The translations under genes and the position numbers were made by a program. From Cynocephalus volans (taxonomy: Eukaryota; Chordata; Mammalia; Dermoptera; Cynocephalidae), in the NCBI RefSeq assembly GCF_027409185.1, contig NC_084463.1, forward strand, positions 67,131,852 through 67,195,851: a stretch of DNA of 64,000 bases. The letters run 5' to 3'. The notes beneath the pieces are model-generated. The model was not told the DNA's origin and did not search any database. It saw nothing but the letters and a program-made list of their open reading frames with translations. Below, one piece after another: positions 13,261 to 24,489 of the stretch. Position 1 is the stretch's first letter. Every line of letters begins with the position of its first letter.

Positions 13261-13993
13261 AGTTCTAACATACAGTCACTGAATACTAAGAAAAGCTTAT
13301 TTTGTGTGCCAGTGGCAAAAGATTAATAAAAAGCACATGCTCTCTGCCTTCCAAAAGCTCAATCACATAAAATGAACATACAAGATAATATGTTACATAT
13401 TATGAAGCGAGGTATGCAAAAATTATATTTAGAAGTAATGGGTAAGAATTCACACAAAGAAGGCATCATTCCAAAAAAACAAACAAAAAACCAAAAACAA
13501 AAGAATACGTAAAATCAAGTTCCAACTAGAGACTTCCAATTTACCCTCATTGATCACCTTACTAAAACTTAAGAGGATACACTTAGTAAACCACTGATTT
13601 CTTTTAAGAAAATGATAATTGAAAAGAGCTTATCCTTTTATCAACTTGCAACTTTGGAATTGCTCATTATGTACACTGTCTCTTACAAAAAGTCCATTAA
13701 ATTTCATAAATAGGTTGAGTCTATACGATCTAGAACTAAAGTTATTGCATGTAATTGTAAGGAATGAGCACAGATACCAACTGCTGTTGAAGGAATTAGA
13801 AATTAATCTTGTAAGTCTTATATAAGCCTGATAAATAAGCATTGTATTACTTTTCACCAAATAGTCAAGATTTCCTAAGATGTGACATTATACTCATTTT
13901 ATATAAAAAGCTTTTCTTGATTTTTATAAAACTAAACCTTACTTAATATCACACAAGTTAGCACAAACCAATTCTAAGTTTAAGGTAATGGGT

Positions 13994-14099
13994 TAGACTC
14001 GCCAGTTAGCTCAGTTAGTTGGAGCGCAGTCAATGTCAAGGGTTCAGATACCTGTACCGGCCAGCTGCTCCCCATCCGACACCCCCAAAAAGATAAAAG
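13994..14099 (+). mobile_element. CYN-like SINE monomer
   Basis: 'cgccagttagctcagttagt' and 'caagggttcagatacctgta', then 'ccggccagctgctcccc' and an A-rich end. The middle, with the anticodon arm, is shortened relative to the other copies. Confidence 0.8.
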
Positions 14100-15099
14100 C
14101 AACAGGTTAGTAACTCGATAACCGAACCAAGATTTTCTTAAAATTATCATTTGACTCTCTGCCTAAACTCTTTGAGACAATAACTACTAAGTGCCTATAT
14201 ATATTGAGACACTATAGGAGAAAACAACTGTCCAAAGTACTCTAAACTCACAGTAGTTAAGAGTGGGATTGTGATGCATTAACAAACAGATAACATACAG
14301 ACAACAGATCCAAACATATCTGTATATGCACACACACAGATATACGATGATGGAAAATTTCAAATTGGGGGAAAGAATGAATTTTTCAAGCAACGGTATT
14401 ACGACAAATGGTGATCCATGGTATTTAGAAAAATAAACTATCTGCAGGCACATTCTACTAGGAAATGAGAACTAAAATATCAACAAAATACCATTTTTTA
14501 TCTCTCAGATTCCTACTCATGATTAAAATGAGCACCAAATGTTGACAAGATAGAAGTAAGCCCACTGGCACGTTTCCAATGAGAATATACAATAGTACCA
14601 CTTTTAAGAAGATTTAGTCTAGCAATATGTGCCAAAATTTAAAATGTGCAAAGCAGAAATTCTACTTCTGGGAATGAATTAAAAGCACATAATGACATAT
14701 GTGCATAAAGGTATATACCCAATGATTTTCATTACACCATTACTTTCAACAATGAAAAATTACAAAACTGGCTTTCAGGTTTCCACTGAATGGGGGTGGG
14801 GAAGAGGTATCTTGGAATGTACAGTATTCCCCGAGCATAAGGGGAGACTACTGTATTTGAATACCATTTATTCCACTAAGGCTCAGATAACTAAACTATA
14901 AACTAAGCTAAAATGATACCTTTCACAGAGTAGGTGAAGAGGATAGCAAAATGTACTTCAGACTCCTTTACAGTACTAGGAATATATTAAAAGCTTTAAA
15001 AATGGTGGTAATTACAGCTTTAATTAAACTCCAGCATCCAAGGACCTCAAAAGAAACCCCAGTTTATCTTTCTAAGAGTATTACCAACTACTACCCTAT

Positions 15100-15300
15100 G
15101 TGAAACCTAACGCTCACTTTAAATATTCCTGCCAGGTAAAGTTGTACCCACTTCTGTTTACCTGAATTTTATTCATCCTTAAAAGCCCAAGTATGGTCCT
15201 ATTCCCACTTCTAGGAAGTCTTCCCTAATCACAGGTGGCCCACAGTATTCTTTTCCCCTCCTCTGAATTTACAGAAGTCTTAATAGGCTATATAAGGTAG
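15100..15300 (+). repeat. L2-like fragment
   Basis: 'ttattcatccttaaaagccc' and 'aggaagtcttccctaatcac' resemble the L2 3' region. Heavily diverged. Confidence 0.4.
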
Positions 15301-15799
15301 TATGAATTACTTATGTGGGGGAAAGACCTATCTCACATCATGAGAGGATATTTGCTCCTCCTAGGTTTTTCGGGATACACTCAGCTATAAATGAAGTGGA
15401 GAAGGGAAGGTGCATTTTTAATAATATTGATCCCATTGCATTTATTGCCAGAAGTATAGGGTAACAAGTGGACTTTCATGTCCATATATAAGGAAAAGAA
15501 CCAGAAAGCATCTCTCATACTCAAAAAAAACTGATTATCTAACTTATCAATTGGAGATTAGTTTACAATTTCCTCTTGAGAGATTACCACTATGATGATT
15601 AAGTCAGTCGTTCCAGCCTTACTTTCAACTATAATATATTTCAAACTCAGAATTAGCTTCCTTATATGAGGAAATGAAAGGGGGAAACCCTGGATGACAA
15701 TTTCTGACTTCCAAAACTGAACATATTCATTCATTATTTACCCAATTTTTTTTAGCACTGAAATAAGCCAGACATTTTAAATAACTAGGATTCAAATAC

Positions 15800-15885
15800 A
15801 GTAGTCTCTCCTTATCCTTGAGGGACACTGTACATTCCAGGACACCCCTCTCCTACCCTCCATTTAGTGGATGCCTGATGGTCAG
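15800..15885 (+). mobile_element. Tigger/MER2-like fragment
   Basis: 'acagtagtctctccttatcc' followed by 'tagtggatgcctgatggtca' is the pattern of a pogo/Tigger MITE end. Confidence 0.5.
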
Positions 15886-17414
15886 TTTTGTAATTTTTTA
15901 TTGCTGAAAGTAATGTTGTAATGAAAATCACCAGGTGCTGGGAACACAAATACCTTTAAGTTGCTTTCAAATCAAATAGAACACATGAGAAATAGATGAG
16001 GCCTACTAAAAGCTTCATAAAGAAAAGACAATTGGGAATAATTTTGCCTAATTGCCAATTCTGAAAATTGGAGTTCTTAGCAATTCTACTGCATTGAGGA
16101 GTCACTGGCTGCTGCATCAATAAAATGGAGTGCATAGGTTACCCAGGGGCTGAAAACTGGGTGTCAGTCTCTCCAAATCAGATGTTTTCCCATCTGATGC
16201 TACCCATTCTCTGCCAAGAGGAAAAGAAGAAGAGAAAAATGAGGAAAGAAAAGTAGGTCATGCATCTTCTTCACATTCCCCAAAAGAAAACCTTCTTCAT
16301 AAAGGTTCAAGGTCTCCTAAATGTATGCCTTGTCTACAACTAGACAAGCAATCTCATGTAAGGACAGTGCCAAAAGAATGGAGATAGCATTTAGAAAGCT
16401 AGCATCCAAAGGCAGCAAACAGGGAGGTCAAAATAGCACAACAGGAATACTTTTAAAACAAAAATGAAGAAGTTTTGAGTACTAACCCTTCAGAAACTTT
16501 TTCCCCTGGGTATACAGTAAGTATATGTATATATACAGACCATTTGGTTTTATAAAAATGAGATATCATGCATACTATTATGCACTTTGCTAGAACTGCA
16601 TAATTAATATAGAAATCTTTCAAGGTCAGTATATGTAAATGTATTACACATTTTGGTGTCCTGCTGTTCGTGAAAACTATATAAAATGCAAGACTTCAGT
16701 GAAAATTTTCTAGTTGTTTATTTTATAATGGATACTAAGCAAAACATAATAAAACCATCCCTATAAAGCCACCAGTCCATGCCCATAAAGAAACAAAAGA
16801 ATTTTTAAAAAGAAAAGTAATAGGACCAAAATTATCTATACAGTAAATATTGAATTAGTTTCATTAACAGCATGGCACTGAATTAATATTTCAACAGATA
16901 GGCTAGAGACAGTTGCTGACCAATTATTATGTGTGGAATAAAAAGGAAAAAATTATGTACACAATCCCAAATGAGTAATCAAAAAAAAAAAAAAAGGAAA
17001 TGGAACACAGTTATTTTCATCTCTTAGCATAATTACAAGCCAATGAAATATGAGAATTCAAAAGAGCAAAATCATGGGTGGAAAAGCATTACACCACAAT
17101 CCACAGAACGCTCACTAAACAGCTGTGAAAGCAGAAACCAATGAAAGAAAGAGTACTTGGAGCCGTTCAGGTACTACACTTGCAAAATATAATTTATCAG
17201 AACTTTAACTTTACAGAAAGATGAGAAAAAATGCCAATCTCCCAGGGATCTGGACAGTAGGGGTCCAATTTACAGGCAAATTAGGTTTATTAGGTTCATA
17301 ATAATGAAAGAATCAGAGAAATGTGATAAGTAAACTTTACATCCTTTTATCTATGAGCGTTAGGTAAAAACTCTTCAACCTAGGTTTTCACAGACTGTTT
17401 TTCTAGCCTTATAT

Positions 17415-17664
17415 GAGGGTACTTCAAAAAGTTTGTGGAAAAATAGAATTAAAAGGTAACAGAGCCGGCCCGTGGCTCACTCGGGAGAGTGTGGTGCTGA
17501 TAACACCAAGGCCATGGGTTCGGATCCCTATATAGGGATGGCCGGTTAGCTCACTTGGGAGAGCGTGGTGCTAACACCACCAAGTCAAGGGTTAACATCC
17601 CCTTACCGTTCATCTTTAAAAAAAGGTAATAGAAATCTTTCTGTGAACTTTTTGAAGTACCCTC
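17415..17664. mobile_element. Palindromic mariner-like MITE split by a SINE
   Basis: The left arm (17415-17450, 'gagggtacttcaaaaagttt...') and right arm (17630-17664, '...aactttttgaagtaccctc') are inverted repeats of one another. Removing the SINE between them restores a short hairpin element of the type also present uninterrupted at 62897-62976. Confidence 0.8.
17463..17622 (+). mobile_element. CYN-like dimeric SINE nested in a MITE
   Basis: Two tRNA-Ile-like units in tandem. The first has 'ccggcccgtggctcactcgg', the second 'gatggccggttagctcactt'; each is followed by an 'acaccaag' region and a B-box-like word, and the whole ends in an A-rich tail. A 9-bp direct repeat 'aaaaggtaa' (17451-17459 and 17621-17629) flanks it and is a credible target-site duplication, although part of the right copy overlaps the A tail. 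Confidence 0.85.
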
Positions 17665-17959
17665 GTTCCTATCCCACCACCTCAAAGCAATCTGCATTTG
17701 TCATTTACCTTCTTTAAAATTTCCAATGGTTGACCATTTCCTATAAATATAAATAGATACACACTCGTATATGTCCTTCTTGTTCACTATCACATTGCTG
17801 AAGACAAAACACTGTGCTGAACGGATTCAATTAACATTTCAGAAATGAATGAATTTGGCTCCAACTGCTTTCCTGCATAGTTAGGCTTACTGGAACTCAT
17901 CTCTGTGCCTTCGCATATGCAGAGTTAGAATACATTAGTTTCCTTACTATGACCTACAC

Positions 17960-18283
17960 AGCCTGAATATCTGTACAGCCCCTCTTCATTCTCCTACTAC
18001 TTTCCCCCTCACTCATGCCAGGCCTGTCTCAGTAACATCTTCATTTTTCCTTGGATATGCCATGTATCTCAGAGACTTCACATTTACTATTCCTTCTGCC
18101 ATAAATGCCCTTTTGCCAGATAGTCACACACCTAGCTCCCTTACTTCTCTTGGGTCTTTACTCAAAAGTCAATCAATGAGGCATTCCCTCATTCAACTCC
18201 CTGACCCTGGGGGATTGAAACCCCAGTAGTATATCCTCCATTCCCTGCTTTATTTTTTCTCCTTAGCAATTATCACTCTTACT

Positions 18284-18325
<42 letters not shown>

Positions 18326-18435
18326 TATTTATTTTTAATGAAAATAAAGATTTTAGTTTGGTTTGCATACTGCTGAATCCACAGCATTTCTAGAGCAGTG
18401 CCTGGCACGTAGTAGGTATACAATAACTATGTGTC
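17960..18435 (+). repeat. L2 LINE 3' fragment
   Basis: 'tactattccttctgccataa', 'tgggtctttactcaaaagtc', 'agagcagtgcctggcacgta' and 'gtaggtatacaataac' give the usual L2 3' order. A (TA)n run interrupts it. Confidence 0.65.
18285..18318. repeat. (TA)n microsatellite
   Basis: An uninterrupted TA dinucleotide run of about 17 units, followed by A/T-rich (TTTA) units. Confidence 0.95.
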
Positions 18436-19708
18436 AAAATTCCATGACATTTTTAAAAAGAGGCAAGGTGACTTCTCCATGTCACCTCATGCTTTTTCTT
18501 CTCCCCAAAATATCCTCCTATACCTTATAAAAGCTCAAATTCCTTAATACCAATATCCAGTAATGACCATATTATAGTTTTTATACAGGACTCCAATTTT
18601 CTTTCTTTTAATATGGCAAGAACAATTTCTGAAACACTCAAATTCTTCATAGTAACTGGTTCAATGGCCTCCCTGTGGTGGTAATAAAAGGATTGTGAAT
18701 ATGTGTGGAAAGGGATTGCTAGATTTTGACTTGAATTTCTTTAGCCAGTATTTATCACAAAAGAAAAGTGTAATGGCAGTTAAAGAATACCATTATCTGA
18801 ATGAGAAAATTTTACTAGCTATTCTTTTAAAAAAAATATTCATAAGCTATACACATGTGCAAAGTAAAGCATACAGGTGCTCAAATATTTGCTGAAGGCA
18901 CGAGTAAAAATTTAAAGAATCTCGAAATTAAAGACCAAATAAAAGCTCTTCTCGAGCTTACATAATCAAAATTTAGGTTCAAAATTGTGGCTTTCAAAAA
19001 GAAAGGTCTTGTGTGCTCTGCTCTTTTGACCTTTATGAATGTGATTTGTTGAAAGTCTATTTGCCATATATTCTGACCTTGTATTCGTCAGCAAGGGCCA
19101 GGAAAACTTTCTCTCAGGGGCAAAGGTACTACTTCATTGTCTTCTCCGTCACCAATAGCATATAAAGGATTAGGCTCATTAATAATAACTTGATTAACAT
19201 AAAAGATCCAAAATAGACTAAATAGAATAACTTTTAAAATGTAGCTTGAGTTCACATCCAATTTCCATCAACAGAAATTTATCAACTTATGTGCCTAAAC
19301 CATCCCTGACATAAAACTATCTAGTTTTTGAACAAAAACACTAAAATAAAAACATGACAGAATATTACCGAGAAAATATGTTCAATCAGTCCATATTCTG
19401 TTACAACATTAAATACAAAAGGCAAACATATTGTCACACCCCTCGCAATGGTCCACTTATCCATCCAATAACCCCCCCCCCCATAAATCAGCCACTTCCC
19501 TTAATAGTCCCTTTGCTTCTAATAGTAATATCTGATCGGAAGTGGAAGGACCCTCTTTGTGTCATCTATCCAAATATAATAATAACATTGTTGATCAAAC
19601 ACACATTTAAGTGTGTTTAAATTAAGTCTCCTCCTAAACTGCTAACTTTCCAAACCTATATATAAATCGTACATTCCCCATCAACACACCAAAACTTAAA
19701 CTACACAA
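18436..19708. other. Intron-like interval, nothing recognised
   Basis: AT-rich sequence with a C-run near 19474-19483. No supported exon or repeat family. Confidence 0.45.
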
Positions 19709-19789
19709 GGGCTGGCCTGTTAGCTGAGTTGGGTAACACCAAGCTCAAGGGTTTGGATCCCTATACCGGCCAGCCACCACACAATAAAA
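19709..19789 (+). mobile_element. CYN-like SINE monomer, internally shortened
   Basis: 'gggctggcctgttagctgag' is followed quickly by 'taacaccaagctcaagggtt' and 'ataccggccagccaccac'. The segment between A box and anticodon arm is deleted, and a short A-rich end remains. Confidence 0.8.
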
Positions 19790-20109
19790 CAGTTAGCAAA
19801 TAGTCACATTTTTTATGTCTATAGCAGAATGGAAGAGAACATGCCCATCTAGCTTGTAGTAGTCTTGCAGTAACGTGACTCTTTATCAACAGGCAGCACA
19901 CTAGTTTTCCTTGGCACCCAGGCTAATACCACTTCATGGGAAGACCACACTTTAAGAGTCATGATGGAAAAGACTAGATGACAAACCATAAGCAGTAAAC
20001 ACAACACATCCACCAGGCAGTGAAAGAAACCACAGAGATATTCAACTCAGAAGCTGCCATTTCTCCTGTTGATTAATGTATTTTTGCTTCTACCAAGGAA
20101 GCTGTGGAA

Positions 20110-20870
20110 TCCGCGTGCACTCCCCATCCCAAATCTATCAGCGGGGCTGTGGGGGCTGAGTCATTCCCAGGAGTAACTTTCTACCGATCCTCGCACTCTG
20201 GGGTCGGGACAAAGACATCATCTCTCTGTCCCTCCCACTCGGTGCGCTTCGTTCGGCTTCGGCCCAACTCCGTTCTCCGGTTTCTCAAGTCCCACACATT
20301 AATGGTCTCAGCTGTCAGGGCTGAGTCCTGGCAGCGGTGACCACAAGGGAAGGTGCGTCCCGGTGGGTCCCAGAATCTTTCGCCCTCAACCACTCCCCGA
20401 AACTCGACCGGGTGTGGCCGGCGGCGCGCACAGGCAAGGACCCCGGGGGCCCCGGCCGAGAAAGTGACAGGCAGCCCCGCACCTCCCGCAGCCTGGTGGG
20501 GCACAGACTCGAGCCGCTTTTATGTCCACAGGAGCTGTCGCGTCGGGAAGACAGCCGCCGGGCAACCCCTGCAGCGGCCGGACGCTCCGGGCCCCACAGG
20601 CGCACACGAGCCCGCGCGCGGGCCGACAGGGACCCCGCGCCCCCGGCCCACCGTGTCGGGCGGCCGCCGTGCCCAATTGGGGACGGGGACGCGAGCGGCG
20701 GCGGCACTTACCAGGCAGCGCCTCCTCTTTCGCCGGCGACCCCCGGCACCATCTTCCACCGCCGCCTCGTCTTCGGCGGCGACTAGCAGCCCCCCGTTCG
20801 GCGCGGCCAACCGACCCAACCGTCGGCGTTCCGGACCCGGATGTAAAACCAGGTATTGCGATTTTACGGT
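20110..20870. promoter_or_regulatory. CpG island, probable promoter of the minus-strand gene
   Basis: A sharp rise in G+C and CpG density within an otherwise AT-rich region, densest at 20380-20840 (many CG, GGCGG and CCGCC words). Such islands in mammals mark promoters of broadly expressed genes and often fire in both directions. A minus-strand ATG with a good context and a perfect splice donor (CTG|GTAAGT) lies inside it, so the main transcript probably runs to the left. No TATA box is apparent. Confidence 0.75.
20712..20752 (-). CDS. Possible first coding exon, start codon to donor
   Basis: On the minus strand an ATG at 20752 in the context GAAGATGG opens 13 full codons, M-V-P-G-V-A-G-E-R-G-G-A-A, and is followed by a consensus donor GTAAGT at 20711. 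The other two frames are also open over this GC-rich stretch, so the start is not proven. Placement in the CpG island and the strand agree with the exon at 1300-1478, but that these two belong to one transcript is an inference. I do not recognise the N-terminus. Confidence 0.4.
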
Positions 20871-20972
20871 TTGTATCCTTAAACACAACAGCATGCTGCC
20901 TCTTAATTGGTGTCAGTCCTGCACTGGGGAAAAAAGTGAAATTTAAAAGTCTAGCAATAGGTTAAACATTTC

Positions 20973-21175
20973 TCAATCTCAGCAGTACTAGCATTTTGAG
21001 CTATTCATTCTTCATTGTAAGGAGCTGTTTTGTGTACTTTAGGATGTTTAATAACATCCCTGGCCTCTACCCAGTAGAAACCAGTGGCACCCCCAGTTAG
21101 ACTACCAAAAATGTCTCTGGACATTTTGCAATGTTCCCAGAGGGACAAAGCCAATCCCTTTCCCAGTATCACAGA
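20973..21175 (-). mobile_element. MER20-like hAT MITE, minus orientation
   Basis: 'ctggcctctacccagtagaa' , 'cagtggcacccccagttaga' and 'tctctggacattttgcaatg' are the reversed body of MER20. Confidence 0.75.
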
Positions 21176-21662
21176 GCTAAAGTGCAGCACATCTATATAA
21201 GAAAATGCTCTGCAGCCACTAAAATTATATTTTAGAAAAGCATCTAAAGACAAAGGAAAATATTCTAGACATCCACTGTATTATGCTATTTTTTATATTT
21301 TAAAATTTCTGAAATCTGGATAAATTTAAAAGTGGATAGGGGTTCTCTAGTCTGGTCAACCAATTGCCAATATTTCCTGTGCATGCAAGACATCAAAAAC
21401 ACCAGCTTGGAAAAAAATCCTAAAGATAATGGTGAAGCATTCTTTTAAACCCAAGCTACCAAAAGTCTGTGGAGAGGAGTAGGGGAAGTGATGAATCAAA
21501 CATGTTGGGCAACATTCCCAAAGATGGCTTAGGAGCCCAGCACCATGGCTTTAGTTCTTTTATGTATTCTTTAAGGAAATGCTTGTTGCTAGTGCTTTCA
21601 TTGATGCAAAGGATAAATTGTATGGAGAAGCCCAGGCAACTTCTGAGTCAAAAGTCATTGAG

Positions 21663-21770
21663 GGGGCTGGCCAGTTAGCTCAGTTGGTTAGAGCATGGTG
21701 CTGATAGCACAAAGGTCCAGGGTTCGATTCCTATAGCAGCCAGCTGCCCGCCCCCCAAAAAAAAAAAAAA
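21663..21770 (+). mobile_element. CYN-like SINE monomer with well-preserved promoter boxes
   Basis: 'ctggccagttagctcagttg', then 'gagcatggtgctgatagcac' and 'cagggttcgattcc' keep both internal Pol III boxes close to tRNA-Ile, followed by a C-rich link and 14 A. A short direct repeat 'attgag' flanks it (21657-21662 and 21770-21775). Confidence 0.9.
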
Positions 21771-21775
21771 TTGAG

Positions 21776-22950
21776 AAGAGTTCGATTTTGAAAGTAATGA
21801 AATTTTAGAAATGCCTTTATCTCAGTGTATTTTGTTTATATTTTTATGTATGCACATGAGCAATATAGTAAAAATGTGTCTAATGAAGTTTATAACAAAG
21901 CTTTATAAATAAGTACAAAATAAAATAAAAATTATACGTGATTTTTCCTTTCTGTGTGTGCTTTTTCTGCATTTCCAAAGTACTTGTCTTAGGAAAATGT
22001 ATCATTAGTCTTTTGTAACTTAAAATGGTTTCACTGTTATAATATAAAATTAAAGATTATTTCCAATTTGCTAAGTCCATTTATTTTAGTAACATCATTA
22101 GTTTTTTCACTTACTTCCTCAAATGATTCCTTTGTTTTAGTCAATGCTGCCTTCTGTTTGTGCATGCAAAATACTTTTCAGAGTATTTTTTCCCCCAGTA
22201 TGGTTTATTAAAAGGAGCACTAAACTGAATGTCTGGAAACCTGGGTTCCAATTCTACCTCAGCCTTCTGTGTTATGTTTCCCTCAGAGTCCACTCTTCTT
22301 ACTCCTCATCAAACTGTGGGCACTGTTATTCTTAAATCCCTAATCCCCACCCTTTTCCAATTCTTCTCTCCTTGGTAAGTAATCTCACCTCCTACATCAC
22401 TGAGGAAATACAAGCCATGAAAAAAGAACTTTCTCACTCTTCTGCCATGAAATCTGCAACCCTATTTGCACCGACACCTATTCTCCCCACCAGTCATTAT
22501 CCTGTGCCTTCTATTTAGGGTAGTCATGGGCTTTTGACTCCATCCCATTTTACCATGTCATTCTGTCATTTGGTGGAATGAGTTAGTAAGTGCAAAATTT
22601 ACTTAATATGTGAAATATTTTATGGAATTTAAATATTTTTAACATGGAAATATTTACTGTTTCATTGCTTATTGTTCATTTAAAATTAAAGATAAATCAA
22701 GAACTAAAACCTTGCAATATGAGTCAGTAGGTACTTAAGTTATATCTTTTGCAGATGTCTGTTTTATCAGAATTAACTTTGTTGCTGGACAGTGGTTTAT
22801 ATAAAATGACTTGTTATCAAAGTTAAAACTTAAGCAGATATAAAAACTATTGAGTAAATAGTTTAACTTTTATCCTTCTTGGTTCTATAATATTTATGTA
22901 TTTTTTAACTTTTATTTATTTTTTTACTTTTATTTATTTATTTTTCTTTT
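21776..22950. other. AT-rich non-coding interval
   Basis: No repeat family or exon recognised. A (TTTA)-rich run leads into the minus-strand SINE at 22951. Confidence 0.45.
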
Positions 22951-23110
22951 TATGACTGGTAAGGGGATCGCAACCCTTGGCGTGGTGTCGCCCGCACCGC
23001 ACTCAGCCAGTGAGCACACCGGCCATTCCTATATAGGATCCGAACCCGTGGCGGGAGCGCCACTGTGCTCCCAAGTGCTGCACTCTCCTGAGTGCGCCAC
23101 GGGGGCAGCC
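22951..23110 (-). mobile_element. CYN-like dimeric SINE, minus orientation
   Basis: Plus-strand text 'gactggtaaggggatcgcaa' (end of unit 2), 'caccggccattcctatatag' (junction), and 'gagtgcgccacgggggcagc' (start of unit 1) is the reverse of the dimer seen at 27386 and 61859. Confidence 0.85.
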
Positions 23111-24489
23111 GAACTTTTATTTTTTGACTGCCTTGATTATATGAAGTTTCAGTTTAAAAAATTTTCAGTTTCTTTTCTGAACATTTTTATTACTGTTTCA
23201 TGATTGTTATGAAACTGATTTTATAGAGGAATGGGGTGTTAAGGAAGTATCCTCTGAATGTCAAATACTGTAAGGATACCACTAACAGGGCTCAGGGTGC
23301 TTCATGTTTTAATAATCTCTAGGGGAAATTCTAATGCAGATGATGGCCTTGAGAAACAAAAGCCTAAATCTCTGAAGGTGCTCACAATCCTACTGAGTCT
23401 TCTTATTGACAGATGTCACCCCCTCTCTTGAAATAAATTCTTCAGATAAATTCTAATCTACTCACAAAGCTTTCTGTGTCTTTGTATTGTTATTACAGGA
23501 TTAATCTGAACTCATGTATTGTTCCTAAATGTGCCTTAATTTTTTAAAACATGCGTATGTAGTTTATACACAAATAGATCACAAGGTTGGTTGCATTTAG
23601 GAATTGGAAAACATGGAATCTCACTTGGATTTATACAATCACTTAACATTTGTAAGTTCCAGTTTCTCTTTTTAAAATGGTGTTAGCAATACCTACTTTA
23701 GCTATCTCACATTATGGGTTAGAATGAAAAATTGCATGTAACATATGATGTAGCTCTGACATTTCGTACGGTCCTCTTACAAATTATACAGTGGCCACTC
23801 AGTACTTTTTGAAAAATGCAACTCCGGCACTTTAACTTTACATTTTTCTTGTCATTTAAATTCATATGTTACAGGCTTTTTGCCTCCCCACTTTCTTTCT
23901 TTTATTTCTTTATACCCCTAGAGTTCTGGAAAATGACCAAAGAAAGATGCTTATGTGAAATGTTTGTCTTTTTCCTTTTATATTTAAGTCTCCCAAGAAC
24001 AATTTTGCATTCCCATTTTAAGAAGATAATCTTTTGAAAATATCCATCATCACCAAGAAATAAGCTGAGAATCATGAGTTTTCTGTAATGAGTTTGAACC
24101 TGTCTTTGTTGAGAAGTTGTAGTATGTATTTCTTCAACACAGTGGGTAATACATATTCAAAATAAATAAAAATGTTAAAGTCCACATTAAGTGATTTTTT
24201 AAAAAAATCCTTTTCCTATTTCACGTAACTGCTTCAGAAGTATTACATATCTACATTTTTACTTAAAACATGTACTTCTGTATGCCAGAAATGATTAAAA
24301 ATGCAATTGAGAAAACAATTCCATTTAAAATAGCATCAAAACTATTTTGTATTATGTACTATCTTGTATATTGTACACAAAACTATTTTACGTATATATT
24401 TATATTGAGAACTACAAAACATTCTGTAAAGAAATTAAAGATCTCATGTTTTTTTTTTATGAATCAAAAGATTTATTATTAGAATGATA
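23111..24489. other. AT-rich non-coding interval
   Basis: A possible MER5-like scrap lies at about 23285-23370 ('ggaaattctaatgcagatga'). No exon is recognised. Confidence 0.4.

Larger units (their letters stand above)
12641..17414. other. Intron-like interval
   Basis: Contains MIR (13080-13260), one SINE (13994-14099), an L2-like piece (about 15100-15300) and a Tigger/MER2-like scrap (15800-15885). I see no supported exon on either strand. Confidence 0.5.

Noticed and set aside
20315-20965. Several overlapping 120-197 codon frames
   Set aside because: GC-rich CpG-island sequence with few stop codons. All frames on both strands are open at once, so length is not evidence.
21663-21770. Possible functional tRNA-Ile gene
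   Set aside because: The A and B boxes are tRNA-like, but the body is diverged, a poly(A) tail follows instead of a T-run terminator, and many similar copies exist. It is a SINE.
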